From an uncultured Chloroflexota bacterium (GTDB taxonomy: Bacteria > Chloroflexota > Anaerolineae > UBA4142 > SHND01): 64,000 bases of DNA. The position numbers and the translations under genes are program-made. The notes beneath the pieces are model-generated. The model searched no databases. It worked only from the letters and a program-made list of their open reading frames with translations, and was not told the origin of the DNA. This document shows positions 25,076-34,610 of the stretch, in pieces (the stretch's first letter is position 1; every line of letters starts with the position of its first letter). The stretch spans positions 1-64,000 of the forward strand of contig CALMZO010000218.1 of assembly GCA_937870825.1 (NCBI GenBank), given 5' to 3'.

Positions 25076-25753
25076 TCAAACCTTGCGCGCGCGCGTTTCC
25101 CACTTGCCGCGAAAACTGATCCAAAACGAAAGCGCAATTAAACGCGCGTCGAGCGCGAGTGATTGATGTTTCACATACACCAAATCGTACGCGAATTTTT
25201 TGCGCGGCGGCGCATCCTTTGGCAAATAAATCGTCGCCAAGCTGGTCAGCCCGGGACGCACCGCGAGCCGCGTGTAAAAGCCCGCGACATTTTCAACCGT
25301 CACGAGATTGCCTTTGCCGTCATTCACGATTTCGCCAATCGCCAACGCGCGCGGTCCCACAAAACTCATCTCGCCTTTCAAGATATTCAACAGTTGCGGC
25401 AGTTCATCCAGCCCCATCGCTCGCAATGTTTTACCGATGCGCGTGATGCGGTCATCGTTGTTGCGCGCCTGTCGAATCCCGTATTTTTCATCCGAATCGG
25501 GAACCATTGTGCGAAATTTGTACACGCGAAAGGTTTTGCCGCCGCGCCCCCAGCGGTCTTGTTTGTACAAAACCGGTCCGCCGTCTTCGCGTTTGATGAG
25601 CAGCGTAATCAAGAGCAGCACCGGCGAACCGACGAGCAGCATGGTCAATGCCAACACGAGGTCGAGCGGGGATTTTAGAAACGGTTCACGTTGTTCCACT
25701 ACACGCGCGCGGGTCTGCGCGCGCAGGATAGAGGTACTCGATATATTTTCCAT
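25076..25753 (-). CDS. Initiating sugar transferase (undecaprenyl-phosphate glycosyl-1-phosphate transferase)
   Basis: This 225-residue protein has one membrane helix near residues 28-52, then the bacterial sugar transferase domain: KREDGGPVLYKQDRWGRGGK, FRVYKFRTM, the LDELPQLLNILKGEMSFVGP motif and RLAVRPGLTS. Such enzymes attach the first sugar phosphate to undecaprenyl phosphate. The protein is the short form without the PssY-like N-terminal helices of WbaP. It is downstream of the first glycosyltransferase and in the same transcription unit (21 bases). Confidence 0.93.
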   Translation of the reverse strand: MENISSTSILRAQTRARVVEQREPFLKSPLDLVLALTMLLVGSPVLLLITLLIKREDGGPVLYKQDRWGRGGKTFRVYKFRTMVPDSDEKYGIRQARNNDDRITRIGKTLRAMGLDELPQLLNILKGEMSFVGPRALAIGEIVNDGKGNLVTVENVAGFYTRLAVRPGLTSLATIYLPKDAPPRKKFAYDLVYVKHQSLALDARLIALSFWISFRGKWETRARKV

Positions 25754-25774
25754 TACATTGTTCTGGTCCAGAAA

Positions 25775-27019
25775 TCAATTCAACGAAATGTTCGCGACGC
25801 GCTGCAACAGCGCATCGTACTGCGCGACCACCGTTTCCAATGAAAATTGTTTTTCCGCCGCGGCGCGTCCGTGTTGTCCCATCTCGGCGCGGCGCGCCGA
25901 ATCGTTTTTCAATTCCACCAAGGCGTGCGCCAACGCGTCCGCGTTTTGCGGTTCGACACAAATGCCGCATCGCGTTTCGGCAATCAAATTCGCGACATCA
26001 CTTTCCGCCTCCGCGCTCGCGAGTACGGGACGCCCGCTCGCCATAATTTCATACAACTTGCTCGGCATCGAGTATTTTGCCGCGCCCGCGCGGTACAGTG
26101 ACACCTGGACATCGGACGCCCCGCGCAAGTACGGCAAGTTTTCGTACGGTTGAAAATCCATAAAGCGCACATTGTCGAGCAAGAGCGCTTGCGCTTTGGC
26201 TTGCAGCAGGTCGCGCATGACGCCACTGCCGACGAGCAAGAATACCATATCGCGCTCGTGACGCAATTGCGCGGCGGCATCGAGCAAGGTATCCAAGTCG
26301 TACACATAGCCCAAATTCCCCGCGTGTGTAACCACGAACTTGTTCGCCAGCCCATGCTGTCGGCTAAATGAATTTTCTTTGGGCAATGGGCGCATAAAGT
26401 TCGTGTCCACAAAGTTTGGAATCACGGACACCTTGTGCGACGGCACTTTTTTTTCGCGCACCAAATTTTTTTCAAACGCGGGCGTAATGACCGTGATGTG
26501 TTTCGCGCGATGGTACATGAAACGTTCGATGCGTGCGAGTCCTTTGATGGCGCGGCGGCTCGTCAATTGTCCTTGCGCGACGGGTGTTTCGGGATACAAG
26601 TCCTGCACATTGTACACAAACGGGGTGCCTTTGATGCCGCCGCTGGTGTACGCCGCGACGCCGGTAAAGAACGAACCGTTCGTGCAAAGAATGACATCAT
26701 ATTTTTCACGGCGCAGAAAATTTGTCAATGCCGCCAGCGCGTTGAACGACAAATAACTCAACAGCCGATAGCTCATGTTTTGTTTTTTGCCGTTCGCAAA
26801 CACAGGGACGCGTGTCACATCCATTCCTTGTTCGCGCGTGCGCTCGCGCCATTTGCCGCGATACGATTCCCAGACGCGAAATTGTTCATAATGCGGAAAC
26901 GAAGTAATGACGGACATGTCATGTCCGCGCGTCAGCAAACCTTTCGCCACTTGCGACATCAAAATGCCGGTGGAATTGACATCGGGTGGAAATTGAATAA
27001 TGAGCAAAAGAGTACGCAT
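25775..27019 (-). CDS. Glycosyltransferase family 4 (WbuB-like)
   Basis: This 414-residue GT-B enzyme starts MRTLLLIIQFPPDVNSTG, contains GHDMSVITSFPHY and VYNVQDLYPETPVAQG typical of WbuB/WcaI-like transferases, and has the nucleotide-sugar site MPSKLYEIMASGRPVLAS near residue 325. It likely adds the second sugar to the lipid-linked unit, given its position next to the initiating transferase. An ATG at 27175 would add 52 residues, all translated from the repeat array, so the ATG at 27019 is used. Confidence 0.92.
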   Translation of the reverse strand: MRTLLLIIQFPPDVNSTGILMSQVAKGLLTRGHDMSVITSFPHYEQFRVWESYRGKWRERTREQGMDVTRVPVFANGKKQNMSYRLLSYLSFNALAALTNFLRREKYDVILCTNGSFFTGVAAYTSGGIKGTPFVYNVQDLYPETPVAQGQLTSRRAIKGLARIERFMYHRAKHITVITPAFEKNLVREKKVPSHKVSVIPNFVDTNFMRPLPKENSFSRQHGLANKFVVTHAGNLGYVYDLDTLLDAAAQLRHERDMVFLLVGSGVMRDLLQAKAQALLLDNVRFMDFQPYENLPYLRGASDVQVSLYRAGAAKYSMPSKLYEIMASGRPVLASAEAESDVANLIAETRCGICVEPQNADALAHALVELKNDSARRAEMGQHGRAAAEKQFSLETVVAQYDALLQRVANISLN

Positions 27020-27026
27020 GACAACC

Positions 27027-27365
27027 TCACCCCCAACCCCTCTCCTTGTCAAGGAGAGGGGAGTGTAGATGTTGCTCCTCCGTGTCAAGCGGAGGCGAGT
27101 GTAGATGTTGCTCCTCCGTGTCAAGCGGAGGCGAGTGTAGATATTCCTCCTCCGTGGCAAGAAGAGGGAGCGCAATGTTCCTCCTTCGTGGCAAGGAGGA
27201 GGGAGTGTAAATGTTTCTCCTCCGTCTCAAGCGGAGGCGAGTGTAGATGTTCCTTCTCCTTTGTTCCCTCTCCTTGTTAAGGAGAGGGTTAGGGTGAGGT
27301 CTCCTTGTTAAGGAAAGGGCTAGGGTGAGGTCTCCTTGTTAAGGAGAGGGTTAGGGTGAGGTCTC
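27027..27365. repeat. Array of palindromic units between a stop and a start codon
   Basis: About nine hairpin units fill this gap of about 330 bases. Central units (starting 27075, 27111, 27147, 27181, 27217) repeat every 34-36 bases with a CTCCTCCGTGTCAAGCGGAG core. Three units at the carbamoyltransferase side (27270-27361) repeat every 30-31 bases with CTCCTTGTTAAGGAGAGGG. The TAA stop of the carbamoyltransferase comes from the last unit. There are no unique spacers, so this is not a CRISPR array. Confidence 0.85.
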
Positions 27366-29084
27366 CTTTTTCACCAAAAAATTTCCCAACACCAACGCGT
27401 CCATTTTCGTTCGCAAAAAACATTCCACCGCTTCTTCAGGCGTACACACAATCGGTTCATTTTCATTGAACGACGTATTCAACACCACCGGCACGCCCGT
27501 TTCATTTTTGAACGCGTTGATAATGTTCCAATACAACTGCGCGCTCTCGCGCTCCACTGTTTGCAAACGTCCCGTGCCGTCCACGTGCGTCACCGCCGGA
27601 ATTTCCGCGCGTTTTTCCGGCAAGATATTGTACACTTTAATCATGAACGGGTCGGGATAACTTTGGTCAAAATAGTTGCCCGTCTCTTCCAACAAAATCG
27701 AAGGCGCGAACGGACGAAATTTTTCGCGATGCTTGATGCGCGCGTTCAGAATATCTTTCATGTCCGCGCGGCGCGGGTCGGCGAGAATGCTGCGATTGCC
27801 CAACGCGCGCGGACCCCATTCCGCCGCGCCTTGAAACCAACCGACGATGTTGCCCTGTGCGACAAGTTTCGCCGTTTGTACGCACAACGCGTCCTCGTCC
27901 AATTCTTGATACGCTAAATCATATTGTTTCAATGTCTGCGTCACGCGTCCATTCACGAAACGCGGACCCGTGTACGCATCGCGCATTACAAACGTTCGCG
28001 GCTTGCCGAGCAACTGATGATAAATGAAATATGCGACGCCGAGCGCGGTCCCCGCATCGCCTGCCGCCGGTTGAATAAAGATTTCCTTGAACGGCGTTTG
28101 CGCGCGAATTTTGCCGTTGAACACGCTGTTGAGCGCGACGCCGCCTGCAAGACACAGTGTATCGCTCCCCGTTTTTTTGTGCAGCAATTTCAACAACGCA
28201 AATTCCGCTTCTTCCAACATTTCTTGCAGCGACGCGGTAACGTCCATGTGATATTGTGTGAGTTCCCTGCCCGGCATGCGCGGTTCACCAAAGACCTCGA
28301 CGAATTTTTTCGAAAACATCGTGCCGAGTACGGGCGAACCATTGTCCCACGTCATCGAAAATCCTTCGTTCAACGCGAGATAATCCGTATTCAATTCAAA
28401 CGAACCATCGCGTTGAATCCGCACAATGTCGCGCATCCGGTCGAGATAGTTCGGCGCGCCGTATCCCGCCAGCCCCATCACTTTGCCTTCGTCGCCGTAC
28501 TTGGGAAAACCGAGCCACTGCGTGACGAGCGTATAAAAATAGCCGAGCGAGTGTGGAAAATTCACCGCGCCGAGCACGTCAATCTGATTGCCGCTGCCCT
28601 TACCCCACATCGTCGAAACAAAATCGCCCATCCCGTCCACCGAAAGAATAGCGGCATCGCGGTACGGCGAAACAAAAAACGCGCTCGCCATGTGCGCGCG
28701 ATGATGTTCAATGTTGTGAAACTGCGCGCGCACATTTGCCGCGTCCAGTTTCATTTCTTGCACGAACGCGGCTTTCACATCGCGCACGCGCGCCATGTTG
28801 TTCGCCCGGTCACGCAAGTACTCGAAATTGGGACGCTGGCGCAGCGCGTACAAAATTTTCTTGTGCAGGTTCGCGCTCGGATTGCGCGAGATGCCGATAT
28901 GGTCGAGTTCGTACGGTGAAATGTTCGCGCTCTCCAAACAAAATTGAATCGCGCGCACGGGAAAACCCGCCCAGTATTTTTGCCGATTGAAACGTTCTTC
29001 TTCCACCGCCGCGACGAGTTTGCCATCATGAATCAAACACGCGGACGCGCCGCCGTGATACGCATTGATACCGAGAATAAACAT
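27351..29084 (-). CDS. Carbamoyltransferase (NodU/CmcH family)
   Basis: This 577-residue protein has the N-terminal Kae1/TsaD-like domain (LGINAYHGGASACLI; the metal-site region IEHHRAHMASAF near residue 117; LCLAGGVALNS) and the C-terminal carbamoyl-transfer domain ending VVLNTSFNENEPIVCTPEE. It uses carbamoyl phosphate and ATP to carbamoylate a hydroxyl, here most likely on a sugar of the surface polysaccharide. The last residues and the TAA are encoded by a palindromic repeat. The start ATG directly follows a heptamer hairpin. Confidence 0.95.
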   Translation of the reverse strand: MFILGINAYHGGASACLIHDGKLVAAVEEERFNRQKYWAGFPVRAIQFCLESANISPYELDHIGISRNPSANLHKKILYALRQRPNFEYLRDRANNMARVRDVKAAFVQEMKLDAANVRAQFHNIEHHRAHMASAFFVSPYRDAAILSVDGMGDFVSTMWGKGSGNQIDVLGAVNFPHSLGYFYTLVTQWLGFPKYGDEGKVMGLAGYGAPNYLDRMRDIVRIQRDGSFELNTDYLALNEGFSMTWDNGSPVLGTMFSKKFVEVFGEPRMPGRELTQYHMDVTASLQEMLEEAEFALLKLLHKKTGSDTLCLAGGVALNSVFNGKIRAQTPFKEIFIQPAAGDAGTALGVAYFIYHQLLGKPRTFVMRDAYTGPRFVNGRVTQTLKQYDLAYQELDEDALCVQTAKLVAQGNIVGWFQGAAEWGPRALGNRSILADPRRADMKDILNARIKHREKFRPFAPSILLEETGNYFDQSYPDPFMIKVYNILPEKRAEIPAVTHVDGTGRLQTVERESAQLYWNIINAFKNETGVPVVLNTSFNENEPIVCTPEEAVECFLRTKMDALVLGNFLVKKETSP

Positions 29085-29152
29085 AAGTTAAAAGTTAAAA
29101 GTCAAAAGCTAAAAGTGATTTTTTAGCTTTTAACTTTTAACTTTTGGCTTGA
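29085..29152. repeat. Heptamer hairpin between the GT2 stop and the carbamoyltransferase start
   Basis: Units AAAAGTT, AAAAGTC, AAAAGCT and their inverted copies (TTTTAGC, TTTTAAC) form a long A/T-rich stem with a short loop near 29116-29119. The TAA of the GT2 gene lies in one arm and the carbamoyltransferase ATG abuts the other. Confidence 0.82.
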
Positions 29153-30004
29153 GATGTCGTCGAGGTGCGCGTCCACCAACACGCGAAACCAGAACGCTTG
29201 GAGAAAGTGAAACAAAAATCCTTGCTTGCCGTCGAGGAAGCCGAGTCGCCAAACATAGCGGTAACCAAAATAGAGGAAGGGGCGAACGTAAAGGGGAAGT
29301 GAGTACCAACGCTGTTTGAGCCACAAGGTGCGCTCGTCGGGATTCCCAAAGACATTGGCGCGAATCAAGGGTGCGTGCGCGTGTGTCCGTTTTACAAATT
29401 CTTCTTGCGCCAACAATTTGGCATAGCGGTTGTGTTTGTCAATCCAAAACGTCAAATCATTTTCCTTGAGGTTCTCTTCAATCAAATCATTCTGCAAACT
29501 GCGCGTCACACCGTTCACGTAAAAGTGATGGTCCATCAAATCGCGCGCATCCATTTGGACGCGCGTTTTGCGAAACAATTTCAGCAGATATTTGGGATAG
29601 TACGTGCCGTGCTTTATCCAACGCCCGCGCCACACTTGGCGGCGTTTGATAAAAAAACCGTCCGCGTTTTGAAGGCGTTCGGGCGACGAAAAAAGCGCCG
29701 CCAGTTCCTCCCGCAGCTCTGCGGTAATTCGCTGGTCGGCGTCGAGTCCCAAAATCCACTCGTGTGCGATTGGTAAATGTTCCAGCGCCCAGAGCCACTG
29801 CCGCGCGTGCGTTTCAAAGGGATGCTCGAAAATTTGCGCGCCGTACCGTTTTGCGATGGCTTGCGTCCCGTCACGGCTGCCAGAGTCTAACACGAAAACT
29901 TGTTCAACCCAACTCGCTACGCTCCCGAGACATGCCTCAAGATTCAATTCTTCATCGCGCGTCAAAACAAGTACGCACAATGGCACACGCGTTTCGTTCA
30001 TCAT
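29123..30004 (-). CDS. Glycosyltransferase family 2 (WaaE/KdtX-like)
   Basis: This 293-residue GT-A protein has LCVLVLTRDEELNLEACLGS at the N-terminus, the DSGSRDGT motif near residue 40 and the metal-binding LGLDADQRIT near residue 85. It resembles WaaE-type transferases for lipopolysaccharide core or capsule. The last residues (SQKLKVKS) and the stop codon are encoded by a heptamer repeat arm, so the C-terminal tail is repeat-derived. Its start overlaps the stop of the next GT4 gene upstream. Confidence 0.9.
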   Translation of the reverse strand: MMNETRVPLCVLVLTRDEELNLEACLGSVASWVEQVFVLDSGSRDGTQAIAKRYGAQIFEHPFETHARQWLWALEHLPIAHEWILGLDADQRITAELREELAALFSSPERLQNADGFFIKRRQVWRGRWIKHGTYYPKYLLKLFRKTRVQMDARDLMDHHFYVNGVTRSLQNDLIEENLKENDLTFWIDKHNRYAKLLAQEEFVKRTHAHAPLIRANVFGNPDERTLWLKQRWYSLPLYVRPFLYFGYRYVWRLGFLDGKQGFLFHFLQAFWFRVLVDAHLDDISSQKLKVKS

Positions 30005-31173
30005 GCGCGCGCCTCTCGCAGAACTGTCGCGTACATTTCCAACAATGCTTTGGTCATGCCCTCGACGGAAAATTTTTCCGCCGCCAATTTTTTTCCGCGC
30101 GCCCCCATCTCGACCCGCCGGGCTTTATCACCCGCCAGTTCAAGCATCGCGTGCGCGAACGAATCACTCGTACTCGCCATCTGTCCCGCACCACAGCGGA
30201 CAATGTCGCGCGCAATTCCCACTTCCGGCGTCACGAGGACAGGCAGTCCTGCACCCATTGCCTCGACAACCGCGACACCTTGATTTTCCGAACGCGACGG
30301 CAGCACAAACACATCCGCGTCGCGCAGCAGCGCGCGTTTGGCATCGCCCTGCGTGTATCCCGCAAACAACACAGCATTTTCGATTTCCAACCGCGCGCAC
30401 TCTGTCCGCAGTGTGTTGACGTATTCCGCAGGTCCCTCACCCGCAATCACCAACGCAGCGGAGGCATCTTGCGCGCGCAATTTCGCAAACGCGGGCAGCA
30501 ATACATCAAATCCTTTAATCGGGTCCACGCGTCCCAAAAATAAAAAAATGGTGCGTCCCAAAAATTGGGGCGCATCGTTTTCGAGCCACGTTCCGCGCAC
30601 AACATGGGTGTCGTTCTCGAGCGCCACGCCAATCGGAATTACCACGCCCGGCTGTTTGATGCCGACCCGACACGCTTGCGCGCGTTCCAACTCGCTCGTG
30701 AAATGCAAACCCGCCGCGCGTTCGAGCATGCGCTTTTCAATCAACGAAAAGGAAACGCGTTTGAGCAAGCGGTGATAGTGTTCAAGTCCAACGCGATTCA
30801 ATGTGCCGAGCGGGCGCACAATGTACGGTACGTGTTCACGCGCCGCGTAAACTGCGGCAGGCAGCGTCGCAAAGGAAAACAACGCGTGAATGTGTACGAC
30901 GTCGTACTGTTTTGCGTTCCGCGCGAGCCAGCGCGCCAGCGGAAACGAAAATTTATAAAAGCGCGTTTGGCGTCGAAAAAACCGGTAGGTTACATTTTCA
31001 CGCGTGACGGGCGTATCCAATGGCACTTGCAAAGCAGTCGCGCCGTCATCGTCCGTCGTCGCCACATGCACCTCGACGCCCGCGCCCGCCAATGCTCGCG
31101 TCATCGTTTCCAATGCCACACTCGGTCCGCCGTGTACGCGGCTGATGGACGGAATGACGTGCAAAATTTTCAT
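30001..31173 (-). CDS. Glycosyltransferase family 4
   Basis: This 390-residue GT-B protein shows ISRVHGGPSVALETMTRALA at the N-terminus, FLGRVDPIKGFDVLLPAFAK in the middle and the EX7E-type site PSRSENQGVAVVEAMGAGLP near residue 300. The sugar is not predictable. It lies directly after the GT4 gene at 31174 with no gap. Confidence 0.92.
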   Translation of the reverse strand: MKILHVIPSISRVHGGPSVALETMTRALAGAGVEVHVATTDDDGATALQVPLDTPVTRENVTYRFFRRQTRFYKFSFPLARWLARNAKQYDVVHIHALFSFATLPAAVYAAREHVPYIVRPLGTLNRVGLEHYHRLLKRVSFSLIEKRMLERAAGLHFTSELERAQACRVGIKQPGVVIPIGVALENDTHVVRGTWLENDAPQFLGRTIFLFLGRVDPIKGFDVLLPAFAKLRAQDASAALVIAGEGPAEYVNTLRTECARLEIENAVLFAGYTQGDAKRALLRDADVFVLPSRSENQGVAVVEAMGAGLPVLVTPEVGIARDIVRCGAGQMASTSDSFAHAMLELAGDKARRVEMGARGKKLAAEKFSVEGMTKALLEMYATVLREARA

Positions 31174-32238
31174 CTACACCACCATCCCATCCACAATGCG
31201 CTGCTGAAACTGCGCGGCGGTAAAATATTTTTCATAGCGCGCGCGTGCCGCGCAGGACCATTGTGTCCATTCATCGCCCGCGCGCAGCAAGCGCGTCACC
31301 GCATTCACCAACGCGTCCTTGTCCGACGGGTTCACCGCCAGTCCCGCTTCGGGCGGATTCACCACCTCTTGCCCCGCATCGCAGTCGCTCACGAGACACG
31401 GACGCCCCATGCGCATCGCTTCCGGGTACACCAAGCCAAAGCCCTCGCCGCGACTCGGCAAGGCGAACGCGCGGCATTGCCGCAACAATTCTTGCTTGCG
31501 CAATTCGGTGACGCGTCCAAAAAATTTTACACTCGCGTCCAAATTTTTTGCGCGGACGATATTTTCCAAATCCGCGCGCAAGTCGCCGTCGCCCGCAATC
31601 CACAACTGCGCGTCAGGAATTGCTGCGCGCACACGGTCCCACGCGCCGAGCATTTCACGATGTCCCTTGTAATCTTCGCCGCGCGCCAAACGCCCCAGCA
31701 TCAACAGCGCGGGCTGCATGGGCGGTGTGTGATTCGGTTCGGGAACACCGACGCCGAGCAGGACCACGCGAAAAGGATGCGCGTTCAAGTGCGGCTGAAA
31801 TTGCAAAAACCGTTCGCGCGTGAAACGACTGTTGCACAAAAACGCATTGACGCGCGGCAGCATTCGTCGTGTCAAGGCATCTTGCGCGCGCCATGCTTCG
31901 ATGCCGTGCAGAAACACCAGCACACGCGCATTCGGTGCGCGTAAAAACGGCACCAGCTTGAGCATTGCCAGATGCCACACCAAAATTACGCGCGGTTTTT
32001 CACGCACGCGCAGGGCGCGCCAAATTGCTTCGGTTTTGCGGCGCGCCACAATTCGCTCGAACCCGCGTTCCGTTTCACGCACCCCGTCCCATTCATAACA
32101 AAACAGCGTCGCCCCTTCGCCGCGTGCGGCGTACCACGTTTGCAGCGCCTCCCATGCCAGACGCCCGCTCGTCTCAATCCCGCCCGAACGATTCGGCTGA
32201 AGGTTTGGAAAAAATCCAAACAGCGCGCTGTTTTTCAT
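31174..32238 (-). CDS. Glycosyltransferase family 4
   Basis: This 354-residue GT-B protein has a family 1/4 C-terminal domain: LMLGRLARGEDYKGHREML, KVKFFGRV-like VKFFGRVTELRKQELL and PSRGEGFGLVYPEAMRMGRP near residue 270. The N-terminal acceptor domain begins LFGFFPNLQPNRSGGIE. It overlaps the polymerase gene by 4 bases (ATGA) and abuts the next gene, so it belongs to the same coupled operon. Confidence 0.92.
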   Translation of the reverse strand: MKNSALFGFFPNLQPNRSGGIETSGRLAWEALQTWYAARGEGATLFCYEWDGVRETERGFERIVARRKTEAIWRALRVREKPRVILVWHLAMLKLVPFLRAPNARVLVFLHGIEAWRAQDALTRRMLPRVNAFLCNSRFTRERFLQFQPHLNAHPFRVVLLGVGVPEPNHTPPMQPALLMLGRLARGEDYKGHREMLGAWDRVRAAIPDAQLWIAGDGDLRADLENIVRAKNLDASVKFFGRVTELRKQELLRQCRAFALPSRGEGFGLVYPEAMRMGRPCLVSDCDAGQEVVNPPEAGLAVNPSDKDALVNAVTRLLRAGDEWTQWSCAARARYEKYFTAAQFQQRIVDGMVV

Positions 32239-33605
32239 TTCGCCGTCACATGTTGCAACGCGGATTTGGGCGCAGCATCTTCGCCGTCCGGTTCTTGCAT
32301 TCCGCCGATAAAAAACGGAACGAGAAAATCATTGACGACGAACGCCGCCACAATCGCCGCAGCCGTCGTCGCCGCGACATCCACCAGCGAACCACCCGGC
32401 TGAATCAGACCCAAGCCCATCAGATAAGACAAAGTGAAACGCCGCGCGTTGCCTTGAAGCAGATAACGCGATGCCGCCACATCCAACAGGGCAAGGGCGA
32501 TGCCCCAAAAAAATGCACCCAGAACCACCGCAGGCGTTCCGAAATTAAAATAAAATTCCAGCACCTGTCCAACGCCAATGCTCGTGGTCGTGGAAAACTC
32601 GATGCCTGTCGCGTCCGTCACCAAACTGCCGCTGCCCGCGCGCACCGGTTTGTCGGGCCAAATTGCGCGCGGCACCAACGCAGTCAATGCGTCCACCAAC
32701 GTTCCGCCATTTCTGAAATCGGCTTTGCCGTTCAGCAAATTTTCCACCGCCGCGCCCACGAGCCAGTTTTGATTCAAACGCGAATCAATCGAATTGAGAT
32801 GACGCGGATTCGCAGGGTCAATCATTTCAAACTCGCTGAACGTTTCGAGAAACTGCGCAGTGCGTTCTTCGAACGATTCGTTACCCCACACCACACGGCG
32901 GATTTGGTCACGGTCCCGAAAGTAGGTGACGAACGCGGAAAGCCCCACCACGACAAAGACAACCCCCACCACCACGACAACCCAACGCGGACGAAAAAAA
33001 CTGGCGAGGAACGCCAAACCCGTCATCAACGCGACCGTGCCAAATCCGATGAATCCTTGAAACACAATCGTCATCACCGGCAGCGCGCCGAGAGCGACCA
33101 CCCAAAGCACAAATGCGAATCGTCTGCGCGCGTGCCACGCATTCCACATGCCCAAACAAATCCCCAGCAGCAAAAGTTGATTCAACACCGACGTCACCGC
33201 GCTCACCGTCGGCACATCGCGCAGGAACGGCTGAATGATAAAAAAACTGAGCAAGCCCAAGCCAACATAAAAGCGCGACAACCACGGATGAAAGGATAGC
33301 GCAGTCACGGGCATTATTTCAACAGCTTGGCGCGATTGGCGCAAAAACCACATTGTGCCAATCGCGCCGACGCCAAACGCCATAATCGCAAAGGTCGCCT
33401 GCTCAAACCCAAGTTCAATCCATTCCCGTTTATAGTACGCATAGAGCGGGTCAAGGTACAACACCGCGCCGGGCAAATGAATCAGCGCAAGATTCATATA
33501 GTATGCCAACACCAATCCTACGCCGAGCGTCGCGCGCGCGCGCTGCATCAAAACAATCACCAACAATACGGCGAACCACAGCCCAATCCCCGTTTGAATA
33601 TCCAT
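32235..33605 (-). CDS. Wzy-like O-antigen/oligosaccharide polymerase membrane protein
   Basis: This 456-residue protein has about 10-11 membrane helices with a polar loop of about 110 residues (roughly 215-330) between helices, the pattern of repeat-unit polymerases. Sequence motifs are weak, as usual for Wzy. No ligase motif is seen. Its location among glycosyltransferases supports polymerisation of lipid-linked repeat units at the outer membrane face. The assignment is by topology and context only. Confidence 0.65.
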   Translation of the reverse strand: MDIQTGIGLWFAVLLVIVLMQRARATLGVGLVLAYYMNLALIHLPGAVLYLDPLYAYYKREWIELGFEQATFAIMAFGVGAIGTMWFLRQSRQAVEIMPVTALSFHPWLSRFYVGLGLLSFFIIQPFLRDVPTVSAVTSVLNQLLLLGICLGMWNAWHARRRFAFVLWVVALGALPVMTIVFQGFIGFGTVALMTGLAFLASFFRPRWVVVVVGVVFVVVGLSAFVTYFRDRDQIRRVVWGNESFEERTAQFLETFSEFEMIDPANPRHLNSIDSRLNQNWLVGAAVENLLNGKADFRNGGTLVDALTALVPRAIWPDKPVRAGSGSLVTDATGIEFSTTTSIGVGQVLEFYFNFGTPAVVLGAFFWGIALALLDVAASRYLLQGNARRFTLSYLMGLGLIQPGGSLVDVAATTAAAIVAAFVVNDFLVPFFIGGMQEPDGEDAAPKSALQHVTAK

Positions 33606-33608
33606 CGT

Positions 33609-34610
33609 TCAATCCATCTCCAACATCGCCGCCAGGCGGTCTCGATAGGTGTGTCGGTGCGTCGTCACCCATACGTGGGCGGCACGCGCCATCCGCGTCC
33701 GTTCCGCTTGCCGTTCCAAAAGCCACCGCGCCTTTTCTATCATCTCTGCGCGCGTTTGAAAATACATCACCGCCGCGCCTTCCTCACCAAACCATTCACG
33801 ATGCGTCGGCGAATCCTCCGTCAACACACAGCCGCCCATCGCGGGAATTTCAAACGAACGCATCACGTGGTCATCGCGATTCGAACGGCGCACCAGATTC
33901 AAACAAATGCGCGCCCGACGTACCGCGCGCCGCAGTCCCGCCAAATCCACATGCCCGCGCGCCGCGCCGCGCGTTTCACGGAAACGTTCCCAATAGCCGC
34001 CGTACAAATCCACTTGCCATCCCGCGCGCAGCAGCGCATCCATGTACGGCACGCGGTCCGCATCGGCGCCGCCTGCAAACAAAATATCACAGCACGCAGG
34101 TTCATCCGGCGCGCCCGCGTACGGAAAATGAACGCGCGGATTATACGCGAACGGCAAAAATTCCACACGCGCGCAGCCCGCGCGGCGTAAATCCATTTCG
34201 TTCGCACGACGCGGCGTAAACACACAGTCGTACTCCGAAACCGCGCGCAAAAACCACCCGGCGCGTTGTGCTGCGCTCCACGGGTCATCGGTCAAAAAAT
34301 TCAGCGTCCGCACGCCGCGCGCTTTCAATGCAATCAACGACGCGCGCGTCAACGGCGCGATACCCGTTGCCAAAAGATGCGTCGGCGCAAACTGTTCGCA
34401 CGTTTCCAAAACAACGCGTTGAAAAAATTCCAAACGCGGCGGGCGATGCCCGCGCACGCGCCAATTCCACTGCCGCGCCAGCCAACGCGCCGCGAACGCG
34501 GCGCGCGTGTCACACAATGCAGTCGCAATGCCCAGCGTGTTCGCCGCATCCCGAAAATGCGCGCCGATATGAATTTCTTCGGGATTGCCGACAATCAACA
34601 AACGCATCAT
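33609..34610 (-). CDS. CgeB-like glycosyltransferase
   Basis: This 333-residue protein has the CgeB/DUF3880-type middle region LNFLTDDPWSAAQRAGWFL, a short FTPRRANEMDLRRAG motif and a C-terminal glycosyltransferase segment SFEIPAMGGCVLTEDSPTHR. CgeB-like proteins are GT-B enzymes found in spore-coat and polysaccharide loci. The 3' end is separated by only 3 bases from the polymerase start and the 5' end overlaps the next gene by 4. Confidence 0.82.
   Translation of the reverse strand: MMRLLIVGNPEEIHIGAHFRDAANTLGIATALCDTRAAFAARWLARQWNWRVRGHRPPRLEFFQRVVLETCEQFAPTHLLATGIAPLTRASLIALKARGVRTLNFLTDDPWSAAQRAGWFLRAVSEYDCVFTPRRANEMDLRRAGCARVEFLPFAYNPRVHFPYAGAPDEPACCDILFAGGADADRVPYMDALLRAGWQVDLYGGYWERFRETRGAARGHVDLAGLRRAVRRARICLNLVRRSNRDDHVMRSFEIPAMGGCVLTEDSPTHREWFGEEGAAVMYFQTRAEMIEKARWLLERQAERTRMARAAHVWVTTHRHTYRDRLAAMLEMD

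Noticed and set aside
27020-27175. N-terminal extension of the GT4 protein by 52 residues (RRxNIYT repeats)
   Set aside because: The extension is made only of translated palindromic repeat units and lies before the normal MRTLLLIIQ start.
27027-27365. Possible CRISPR array
   Set aside because: Units repeat every 30-36 bases with no unique spacers between them and no cas genes are present, so it is a palindromic repeat array.
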